DNA of 64,000 nt from Bathynomus jamesi. Its lineage: Eukaryota > Arthropoda > Malacostraca > Isopoda > Cirolanidae. The notes beneath the pieces are model-generated. The model searched no databases. It had not been told where the DNA came from and worked only from the letters and a program-made list of their open reading frames with translations. A program made the translations under genes and the position numbers. The stretch is from assembly GCA_023014485.1 (NCBI GenBank), contig JAJOZX010003208.1:458001-522000 (forward strand). Direction: 5' to 3'. Below, in pieces: positions 32,710 through 41,645 of the stretch. Numbering within the stretch: the first letter of the stretch is position 1; the number at the start of each line of letters is the position of its first letter.

Positions 32710-33130
32710 ACGGCTCCAGAACAAAACATCATCAGTCTTCGTTTACGTACCAACAAAGCGGGTGGACGAAATAGTGAATTTTGTGTATTTTGGAAACTAG
32801 TTTTAGTTTCGGATTAACAAATGACTTCCGTCTTCCATCTGTTTCGGAATGTATCATTAATAATAATAATTTACTTAAGTTTAAGTGTACCAATGAGGCT
32901 CGATCTGTAAGGTAGTTTTGGCGTTTCCTGTCGATTGATACCCATTACAACTTTCTACATGAATTCCTTCCACTTACAGATCTTGTCAAACCTGAGCCTA
33001 CGTTAGGTTAGGCCCTTTTCTAACCTAAATTAAAAAAATTCGACTTATTTTGATTTAATAACTACATAAATTTTTTACTTAATATAACAGTTGTTAGATT
33101 CTCTGAATTAGAACTGTGACTAGGCTACCC
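32710..33130 (+). repeat. Long inverted repeat, left arm (element B)
   Basis: Pairs with 38830-39380. Identity is moderate, with short perfect blocks of up to ~20 bp and indels between them, so the pair is old compared with the element A repeats. Confidence 0.75.
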
Positions 33131-33186
33131 CTTTGGTCCTAAGAAATCATGTCAAAACTGGTTGAAAGACAGCTTATGGTAGGCGT

Positions 33187-33440
33187 ATTTTTTTTATGCA
33201 GGAAAGAGATGCCAAGGGAGAACGCCTGCAAACCCCCGAAAGGAAAAGGAGGGAGTTGAAATCAAGGTCTCTAAAAATGTTAGCATGTATACCATTTTTT
33301 TTTTAAATTTTGAGAAGAATGTGTAGTGTGTAAGATGCATGTATGTGTAGTGAGGAACAGAGGGAAAAGCGTGTGTTTGAGAGCATGCTGGACTGCTCAC
33401 AAAGTAGATGAGACACGGGAAATGATCAGCTAAAGAGGAC
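33187..33440 (+). repeat. Dispersed 'GCCAAGGGA' repeat, fuller copy
   Basis: The first ~85 bp match 2575-2670 and the later ~180 bp match 31785-31965, joining both fragments into one repeat family. Order: T-run, ATGCAGGAAAG, GCCAAGGGAGAACGCC, AAATCAAGGTCTCTA, T-run, GTGTAGTGTGTAAGATGCATG. It may be a SINE or a LINE-derived untranslated region. No RNA polymerase III promoter boxes were convincingly seen. Confidence 0.6.
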
Positions 33441-33878
33441 AGTAACAGGAGGAACGGGAGTTCCAGCACTCCCTGTCTCTTGCCTAACGTCACTCCCGGA
33501 GTACTTCCCTGGTCGATTGGTGTCTCCAATCTCCTCCTATGCCAAGACCTACATTAGGCCTGCCTGCCTTATCGTTATTCAAGGTTAGGCTAGGTTTGTG
33601 TAATGTTTGGTTGGAAGGAATACTTTTAGATCTAATTTTAACTTCATGGCTCTTAACTTAATTGTGGAACATAGGGGCCCACAGTACCAAGGTTAGATTT
33701 AGACTATGCTAGGGTAAATTTTCAGAATTTAGTAATCCTCGTTTTTAACTACTGTAAATTGAAAGTGCACATGGTTTTCAGAAAATTTGAATAACTACTA
33801 AACCTACCCTGATCTACTATTTTCCGACCAAACAAATTTTGGGAGAAGGGGGCGTAGTAGATTGCATTTGTCTGTCTG

Positions 33879-33880
<2 letters not shown>

Positions 33881-33923
<43 letters not shown>
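33881..33923. repeat. (CA)n microsatellite
   Basis: About 21 CA units, at the start of the first unit of the ~150-bp tandem repeat. A second (AC)n run is at 34198-34227. Confidence 0.97.
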
Positions 33924-33926
<3 letters not shown>

Positions 33927-34192
33927 TGATCACAAGACGTTGTGTCATGAGCAAGGAGCAGCCCCCTGCATCAAAGGCAAATGTCACAGATAGAGGTCAA
34001 AGGTCAAATGGAACTTTTTGTCAAGGCTGTAACTTTTGAATTGTTCCCCATAAATTAATGAAACTTCATACACACGTGGCTCATCACAAGACGATGTGTC
34101 ATGAGCAAGAATTAGGTCTCTGCATTAGAGGTGAAGGTCACAAATAGAGGTCAACGGTTAAATGGAGGGTCATGCCATAACTTTATTGATGA

Positions 34193-34229
<37 letters not shown>

Positions 34230-34583
34230 GTTGGGCATAAGACGATATTTTGAACAAAACTTGGGGTCCCTGCACGGCGTCAATGACCTCGATGTTGCGA
34301 CGCTAGAGGTATTATCTCAATCAATCAATGAAGTCCCTGCATCAGACGTCAAATTGCAGGTCCATGCCATAACTTTTGATTTGCTCTTTATAAATTGATT
34401 AAATCACACGCATGTGTATCATTACAAGACGATGTGTTTCGAGCAAGGTCCCTGTCACAAGTAGAGTCAAAGGTCAAATGACGGTCCCCACCATAGTTTT
34501 TTGTTAAACATAAACTGATGAAACTTCGCGCACACATGGATGATCATAAGACGATATGTCTTGAGCAAGAATCGGGTTCTTGC

Positions 34584-35049
34584 TAGTGATGGGACGATAC
34601 CAAAATTTTTAACGATTCCGATTCCGATACGATTCTCGATTCCGATTCTCAATATTTTTAAATATAATTCTATACTTGTTTTTCTGGAAATTGTCATATT
34701 TTACTCTGGTAAGATTAACTATTTACATTATGAGTATGGTAATATAAATTATAAATTATAATAGATTGGTTTAAAAATAAAAATCAACTGTAAGTTGTAA
34801 CAATTCATTTTAATCTTCTTGATTACACATCATGGATATACGTGTTTTAATGTATAGCTACAATACAATAAAAAAAAAAAATTTATCCTCTTTCATTTAA
34901 ATTTTAAAGTTTACATTGCAAAACTGGTTCAATTAAAAGTTAAAGAATCGTTTTAAGAATCGGAAATCATGGTACAATTCTCTCGATTCCGATTCCGATT
35001 CCTGAAAAATGCTCGATTCTTCCGATTCCGATTAATCGTCCCATCACTA
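34584..35049 (-). mobile_element. hAT-type MITE with AATCGG iterons, perfect 8-bp target duplication
   Basis: 466 bp between TAGTGATGGGACGAT at the left and its inverse ATCGTCCCATCACTA-like end at the right. The flanks are GTTCTTGC at 34576-34583 and 35050-35057, identical. Subterminal stretches are runs of the hexamer GATTCC/GGAATC. The interior is AT-rich with no gene. A second copy in opposite orientation is at 62950-63342. Confidence 0.95.
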
Positions 35050-35157
35050 GTTCTTGCACCAAAGGTCAGTCACAAATATAGGAAGTGACCATGGTCCATG
35101 GATGTTTTTCTGACATAGGTTTCGATTTGCCGAGTACAAAAATAATATTTTGGAGTG

Positions 35158-35180
35158 GCAGCAGCAGCAGCAGCAGCAGC
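35158..35180. repeat. (GCA)n microsatellite
   Basis: About seven GCA units within AT-rich intron sequence. Confidence 0.95.
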
Positions 35181-36236
35181 TACATTGGTTCTGAAGACTA
35201 AACAAAGATTTTTTGTGTTTCTGGTGTTAACCTCTGTCATTTAAATTTAAAAAAAAAGTCTCGATTAAAGGATTAGACTTTGGACCCGAATATTTCTACT
35301 ATTCTACTCGAAACTAAGAAGGCTTATAAATGAAGTGATTATAAGTATGTATATATATTTAAAAGCTTGTTTTTGGATGTCGTAATTAACTAATGAGTTT
35401 TTTCTGGGATAAGATTTCGCATACGTGTTTGCACGTTCACTCGGGTTAGTGCCCCTTTGAAGCGTGGATTATTAACTCTGTTGGGTTATATTACAATCTT
35501 GTAGTATTTTTCAGTTCGGTTAAATGCCAGTTATCCGTGCATTAGGTTTGGTAGCAGTAATTGAATCACTTAGTTTGGGGAAGTGATTTTAGACTTAGCA
35601 CAAAATGAGCACAGAGTGCAGTCAAAGATGTAAACTTTTACCTGTAAAATAATTAAATTACCATTTAAAGCCAAACTTCAGTGATTTTGGCTTGTTTGAA
35701 ACTCTTAATTTTTTATTTTGGAAAAAAAATTATTTCCTTCAGGTACCCGAGAATTTTTTTATTATTAAAATTTGTACAGCATGGTACTTTCCTGGACTGT
35801 GTAAATTTTCACCTAATATTGATAAACTTAAATAAACTTGGATCTATAATAAGCGGGGCTTTCTTTGTTGCTAATTTTTAGAGAACTATGAATTTGAACC
35901 ATAACCGAAGACCATTGTCAGTAAATGTGGATGATTTTAATTTTAGTGTAGGCCCTACGCAGTATTGATACCAGTAACTGTTTTAAAGCACTATTTGAAC
36001 TAAAATTGATAAATCTTCTGAGTCATGTCATTTAGACTGAAAATGACCATACCCTACAGGCATAGCTTGCTGAATGATTGGGCCCAAACTAGAATTGAGG
36101 TGTGTATGACCAAATTATTTATTAATTGTGCAGGATGACCAATTTAGGGCGGGTTGATATTTTGTATTTAAAAGTGATACATTGTCGTGGTTTCGCATGG
36201 GTCACAGTAGTCACCCAGTAAAATATTTCGTGTAGG

Positions 36237-38154
36237 TTAAGAATATTTTTGGCGATTTTCGTAGCCAATTCGTACATCAGATGCATTCGTAACTAGATTC
36301 ACAGCGTTTTCTGTTCCTTGGCTGTGACAAGGAAAGGCTGCTATTTTGAGTGGTTCTTGTCTTGCTAGCAAAAGTTCTTTATTGCTAAAGTTTCTCAGAA
36401 ATGGAGGCGGATAAATTACCTCTTTCTGCCAATCAATCATTTCAGTGTAGTCTGAAGAATCAAAATTAAGAGTTCGAGGTAGGTCAAAGTTTCTTGATCC
36501 AGAAAATGTAGTTCTTGAGAGAATGATTCTTTGGATTGCAACCTCTCTAACTTCTCTTGAATCTGTTATCATCGATAGTGGAATATTTTCGGGGTTCGCA
36601 AAGTATGAGTTATTCTGAAACACCGGTTCCATGATCAATCTGTATTTCTCCAAGTCGCGCAGCAGATACCCTAAGTACCAAAAGTTAGATGATCCGTCAG
36701 ATGCCAGTGGATATGACTTAACCCAAAACCATCCTGGAGCATAAAATAGCAATAATTTCTACTAGATCTTCGAGATCTTGGGTTGGATTTGGTGTTGACA
36801 CATAGTCTAAGAATTCTATTTGCTCTAGTTAGCCAACATGATAAATTGCATCAGGAGGTCTTTCTGCGAGATCTTTGGAGATATTTCCAGATTGAACAGC
36901 TAGGCACATATTGTAGAGATACTTTTGGTCACTGCTTAAAGCATTAACAACATCAGATGGAATTTCATGAATGTTTCCTTTAACAGGAGAAAAAGCAACC
37001 ACTTCCAGTTTTGTTAGATCGGTTTTCAATTTATTTTCAATTGAACCTTTGAAAGTACTTGGGCCTGTTGTTTTTCCATCTATTGCCTCGTAGACGTGCC
37101 TGAATGGTAGTTCGTTCATATGAAGATGGCATACCAACCACTGAACAGACCTATTCAGATAGATTTCAACAAGCTTTATTACTCCACCGATTCTTCCAGT
37201 GTTCACAGCAGTGCCATCACATAGTAAAGCTTTTAGAGTGTCTGAACTTTTTGAGTCTACTATTACAGTAATCAGCTCTTCTGCTACACAACGAGCATTT
37301 CCATGATCAGGTGTTGCATGATCTATATAGATATTTCCAGGCTCTTTAACAATGACGTAGTACTCTTCTTTGATCTTGCCTGCCCTGATTAATGTGTCGT
37401 CTCTTCTCCCATCAAAGCTACTGCATTCTATTCCTATATTCTCCGATTTAACACTGGTACTCAATTTTTTACCTACTCATGGATTCCCATATCTTTTAAA
37501 GCAGCATTAACAATTGCTGCTGCTGCCCTGCAACTCACTCTGTAACAATCTGCGGTCACTGCCAACTCTTCAATGGACAACTCTGATAGCTTCAGTCAAT
37601 TCTGCTTGTGATCTCATTCGGCGTTCGTGTTCTTTTTAAGCTCTAGCAATAGACCTTTTCCTCATCAAAGCAGCTTTTCTATCAATTGGCCCCAGTTGGT
37701 TTAATCTTTGCTTTTGTCCTACAAAAGAATCCCACTCAGCAATTGTTTTTATCCTTGCGCCGGCAGGCATTTCTATCAATCCCTTTATCATAGCAATCAC
37801 AGGTGTGTATATATATCAAACATGGCATCATACTCGGAAACTTTTTGCTCAAATCTCTCATCTCTTCGGTTTATAGGAACCTTTTTCAACTTTGAGGCTG
37901 CTTCTATCACTAACAACTTTCTGAAAGATTCCGCGAGTACTTATTGTAGGGAAAGAGAACCTTCTTCATATGGTTTCAACGTCTATTGCGACCATGTTAC
38001 AACATTCATTAAAAGTAATCGATTTATTTGATTCAGTCTCTTCTCATCGTCGCACAAAGTTGTAGTGCCTCACATCTGCTTTTGTTGGTGTCATAGCTGC
38101 TGGAAACTCGGAAGGATGTCCAAAGGCTGCATTTGACGACTTTTTTCTTGTCAT
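36237..38154 (-). pseudogene. Element B transposase-like gene, relative of element A product
   Basis: Reads from ATG 38154 (MTRKKSSNAAFGHPSEFPAA) through RFEQKVSEYDAMFDIYTPVI, then the longest frame 37464-36829 with SSFDGRRDDTLIRAGKI, IYIDHATPDHGNARCVAEEL, ALLCDGTAVNTGRIGGVIKL, a CHLHMNELPFRHVYEAIDGK block and GPSTFKGSIENKL. After frame breaks, 36752-36237 gives FYAPGWFWVKSYPLASDGSS, FQNNSYFANPENIPLSMITD, DYTEMIDWQKEVIYPPPFLR and FPCHSQGTENAVNLVTNASD. FDGR+D-x-TL, DH-x-TP-x-G, DGT-x2-NTG, a C-x-LH-x-NELP-x-RH block, DG-x-T-x2-P-x2-F-x-G and CHSQ-x2-E are shared with element A. I recall similar uncharacterised proteins in several invertebrate genomes. The function as a DDE transposase is inferred from the repeats and motif layout. 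Stops and frameshifts make this copy dead. Confidence 0.7.
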
Positions 38155-38283
38155 GACTAATTTGACTTAATAACGAATAATTTAACTTAAAAACCAATAG
38201 TTTGAATCAATAATAATTTTACTTAATCAATAATTTGAAACAAAAATAAAATATAATTTTTTTGTAAAAAGTACTCAAAAAAT

Positions 38284-38342
38284 TAGGGTTGCCAAACTTT
38301 TTTGCACATTTGCGAAATTTGGCCACCAATCTGGCAACCCTG
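38284..38342. repeat. Short hairpin with AGGGTTGCCA / TGGCAACCCT ends
   Basis: A 10-bp inverted repeat encloses ~40 bp including ATTTGGCCACCAATCTGGC. AGGGTTGCCA is a common terminal motif of arthropod DNA transposons, so it may be a minimal foldback element. No clear target duplication was found. Confidence 0.4.
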
Positions 38343-38452
38343 CATAAAACAAAAAAAGTGTCCATAAATAAAGAAGATACCCATTTGATATAAATAAGGT
38401 CTTTTAACCTATTTTTAACATATCTTAAATTGATGTTCAGAAAGGTTCAAAG

Positions 38453-38664
38453 GGTGCTACTGTAGTATGCGGTCTACCTACGATTGGTTAGGTTTAATCA
38501 TGATATTTTCGTTAAAACTAACGAAAATATCATGACTAAACCTAACCAATCGTCAAGGGCGATTGACAATGGGATGTAAACAAACAATTAGTAAACAAGA
38601 TAAGAAGCTATAATTAAAAGGTAGACCGCCGAATCGTAGGTAGACCGCATACTACAGTAGCACC
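38453..38664. mobile_element. Mutator-like MITE with 9-bp target duplication
   Basis: 212 bp with perfect 33-bp inverted ends beginning GGTGCTACTGTAGTATGCGG. The flanks are GGTTCAAAG at 38444-38452 and 38665-38673, identical; 9 bp is the range of Mutator-type elements. Nested inside, right after the left end, is a second near-perfect hairpin: 34-bp arms at 38481-38514 and 38519-38552 with a 4-base loop and one mismatch. No gene. The perfect ends suggest recent insertion. Confidence 0.92.
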
Positions 38665-38829
38665 GGTTCAAAGGTTATTGCGAAATCTCAGCTGGAAGAG
38701 TGGGGAAAAGGGTCTCACCCATGACATAAACCTGGTCTAACCTTGAATACCAGTAATTTGTTCGGCCTAATACACGCCTACCTTGAGTCCAGTCTTTCAT
38801 TCAGCTTTGGCACGCTTTTAGGCCCAGTT

Positions 38830-39380
38830 GGGTACCCAAGTCACAACTCTAACATAAAAAGGTTATTGGATTTCCTGAATCACTTATATTACATAAAAAA
38901 GTGATATATTTGTAAAGAAAAATATTTTTAATTTAGTACCAGGCGTAACTTTTTCTTAGAAATTAGCTTTCCAGAGGGTCTAACCTATTGTAGACTCAGA
39001 TTTGACGAGCTTTATATTATAAATGGAAGGAATTCACGTAGAATTAATGGGTATCAATCGACAGGAAATTTAATAAACATCTTTTTAGGAACTTAGGGTA
39101 AGACATTAGTTGTTTAGCTAGGAAACCGTGAAAATTAAGAACTTTTAAAACACCAAAACTACCATACAGTTCGGGCCTCGTTGGTACACTTTAACATATG
39201 TTACTGATCATATTATTTTAATTACTTGAGCTAAGACTTTTAACTAACGTGCATTTGAAAACGGAAGTCACTCGTTAATTATAAACTAAAAATCGGGCTT
39301 TAAAAATACAAAAAAAATCACTATTTCGTCCACTAACTCTGTTGGTACGTGGCTGAAGATTGATAACATATTTAAGCCGT
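38830..39380 (-). repeat. Long inverted repeat, right arm (element B)
   Basis: Inverse of 32710-33130, see there. It is longer than the left arm because of small insertions. Confidence 0.75.
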
Positions 39381-41070
39381 ATCCCATCATATGGGCTGAC
39401 AAACCCCTACTCAACCCTTGAACAGTTTTTGTATTGCATGTATAACTCAGAATAGCCTCATTGCGCATCCTTCAGACTACTGTACGTTCCTCTCTCTCTA
39501 AATCATGTACAATATATTTATGTACAAGGTGGGGAAAAAGCGTGTCTGAGATTATTTTATTTAATAGTAAGCCCCCTAACCCCTTTTTTTTATGTTGGGA
39601 AGTGGTTAAGGGATTATTTATACGATGAAAATTAGTAAAAATAGAAAACACGCATGCTTGTATATTAAATATGCATCTTAAAATACTACTAGCATAGGGA
39701 ACTTTTTAAATGAATGTTTTTATTTTTTTATAGTTTCATCACTTCATTGCAGTGGTAAAATTAAGCTGTAGTGCTAAGAACTTTGTATGTGATAGTAAGG
39801 TACTGTAGTAGACTTTCATTTAAAATCTTAAACAGGAACATTTATTAATGGATAACAATATCTAAGTAAATTGGAGATACGACTAGTGTCTTGTTGAGAT
39901 TCTTTGTTCCAGCTGATCATCATTTTAATAGGTTTCTTCTTATTTATAACTGCATCTATCATAGTCATAGATAAAATGATTGGGTATTTAGCTAATACTA
40001 GCCGAGAATACAATTAAAAACCTTATTCCAATAAATAAAACCTAGTTGGTTAAGTAAATAAAAAAATTTGACCATTTAATTAATATCCTTGATTTTTTAT
40101 TTTTTTCCTTTCTTCACAAGTTCTCTAAATAATAAAAATTGGTTTAAAATAATCCACCCTTCTTATGGATGCCTTTGTGTTGGAAGTACTACAGTTACTG
40201 CTATTTTCATTCTTTTAAATTTAATGTACAGGCATTTATCACAAACGTATACTTTCTTGTTCATGCCACTCAGCCTTTATTAACAAATTAATACCTCTTC
40301 TTCTTCTTTCCATTCCCGATTCACTCTTCATTCCTTTCCTTTCAGCTTGGTTAACACAAACCAAGTAAGTCAGTACGTTCATTCCGACAAATCTTTGTCA
40401 TTTGCACCCTCATATATGTGTGTGTGTGTATATATATATATATACACGTTAGGGAGGTTCATCCCCCCCCCCCCCCCCTTACCAGAGATGAGACCCTAGC
40501 CTAATCTCCAACCATGTTACTCACGGGGTCTACGATTTGCATGAGGAAGGCGGGAGATCAGTTTTAACTACGTGTCCCCAGGAAATGTTTTATATAGACT
40601 TCAAAATGATAACATTTGTTGAATTACACAAATAATTTCAAACTTGATTGGTGAAGAAGAGATTAACGTTACCGCCCGTCTGCGTGAGAAAATACGAGTT
40701 TCGAATGTTACCAGTTTTAATTATAACGTAATATTGTCATTACTTGTATAGACTAGCAGATGAAGAGTCAACAGATAAAATTCCGCTGTAATGGGTCCTA
40801 AGGATAATAGATACATTTTTACTTTTAAAAAACTAAACACTATGTAGGAACAAGAGAAATGAAATGTATTTATCTTCAGGACTATAGGACATCTCTATAA
40901 AAAAAGGGGGGAGATGTTGAATGAGATGGAATTTAGATGAAGTATTTACGATCATACTAACAGACAGATCTGAAACTACATTTCAGAAACTGGGTTATAA
41001 GGTTTGCAGACGTTTCCTTTATTATACTTCGTCAGTTTATCTATTGCTTTTTTTAATTTCTATTTTATTT
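39381..41070. other. Remaining ZW10 intron, simple repeats only
   Basis: AT-rich. It contains a TG/TA tract at 40419-40443 and a run of 16 C at 40463-40478. No other gene or element was recognised. Confidence 0.6.
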
Positions 41071-41080
41071 CCGACTTCAG

Positions 41081-41448
41081 GAACCTTGGCTGGTTCTGTG
41101 GTAGAAGATCTCGTCGTACGCATTGTAGCTCTTGAGGAGATTTCCGCTGACGATGCCATACGACTGATTAATGTTTTTTCACTTCTGACTGCTAACGTCC
41201 CCACCTTATTTGATGAGAGTAACGAGGCTGCAGCTGCTAGAGAAGTGGTGGAAGAAGTGCGTCTCTGGGAGAAGATGAATGAACTGATCGTGGTGTTGGG
41301 GGCGAGTCTTCGAGACTTGCAAGAAAGATGGTTGGAAGGAAAAGGGCCGCTGGCCTATCATTTCACTGCAGGGGAAGTGAAGCATCTCATTAAAGCCATC
41401 TTTCAGAATACGGAGAGGAGAGCGCAGTTGCTGGCCAAAATAAAGTAG
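41081..41448 (+). CDS. ZW10: ZW10 terminal coding exon
   Basis: Encodes the last 121 residues and the stop (TAG at 41446). It begins GTLAGSVVEDLVVRIVALEE, a direct continuation of ...KAIG from exon three, then ISADDAIRLINVFSLLTANV, LWEKMNELIVVLGASLRDLQ, ERWLEGKGPLAYHFTAGEVK and HLIKAIFQNTERRAQLLAKI. The G-x-GPLA...EVK-x-LI+A-FQNTERR-x2-L-x-KI ending is the most conserved signature of ZW10 and its insect homologue. The acceptor is TTCCGACTTCAG, ending at 41080. Frame and catalogue of conserved residues are intact, so the host gene appears functional despite the transposon-laden intron. Confidence 0.96.
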
Positions 41449-41645
41449 AGTTGCTGATATTTACAGCACATTTTATTTGACAAGGCCTTTGGTTTAGTCT
41501 TCACTCGTTAAAGTTTTCTATTTTTTAAATTTATTGTAATTATTTGGCATAGAAGTTAAGATACTGCAATATTATACTGTACTTGGTTTGATATTGTAAA
41601 TATATGAAACTTTCTTGCAAATAAAATGTACTTCTCACTAGAAAT
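41449..41645 (+). terminator. ZW10 3' UTR and poly(A) signal
   Basis: AATAAA at 41620-41625 lies ~170 bp after the ZW10 stop, in AT-rich sequence. It is the first canonical signal downstream on this strand and the likely cleavage/polyadenylation site. Confidence 0.65.

Larger units (their letters stand above)
33880..35100 (+). repeat. Tandem repeat, five ~125-185-bp units with embedded (CA)n
   Basis: The landmark ATCACAAGACGATGTGTCATG (variants at ~33927, 34081, 34232, 34417 and 34541) is followed each time by GAGCAAG, a GGTCCCTGCATC-like block, GTCACAAATAGAGGTCAA, AGGTCAAATG, CCATAACTTTTGAATTG and TAAATTGATGAAACTTCACACAC. Unit spacing is ~155, 151, 185 and 124 bp. Units are diverged, so it is an old array. 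The CA tracts grow from the CACACA end of the unit. The fifth unit is split by the MITE at 34584-35049 and resumes with GTTCTTGCACCAAAGGTCAG. Confidence 0.85.
32710..39380 (-). mobile_element. Element B region: transposase relative of element A between long inverted repeats
   Basis: A diverged inverted repeat flanks the region. Left arm 32710-33130, right arm 38830-39380. Matching blocks include ACGAAATAGTG / CACTATTTCGT, GACTTCCGT / ACGGAAGTC, AGTTTTGG / CCAAAACT, TTTCCTGTCGATTGATACCC / GGGTATCAATCGACAGGAAA, GAATTCCTTCCA / TGGAAGGAATTC and TAGGCTACCC / GGGTACCCA at the inner ends. The minus-strand gene at 36237-38154 encodes a relative of the element A product, so the arms may be its terminal repeats. 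Alternatively they are two copies of another repeat that happen to flank it. Later insertions (tandem repeat, MITE, dispersed repeat) enlarge the interior. Confidence 0.55.
31608..41080 (+). other. ZW10 last intron, ~9.5 kb, packed with repeats
   Basis: Donor GTAGGT at 31608 and acceptor CCGACTTCAG at 41071-41080 delimit the intron. It contains two copies of a dispersed repeat, an (ATT)n tract, the element B region with long inverted repeats, a ~150-bp tandem repeat, an 'AATCGG' MITE, a Mutator-like MITE, and TA/TG and C tracts, each listed separately. Between 35060 and 36230 and between 39390 and 41080 I see nothing beyond AT-rich sequence and these simple repeats. Confidence 0.85.
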
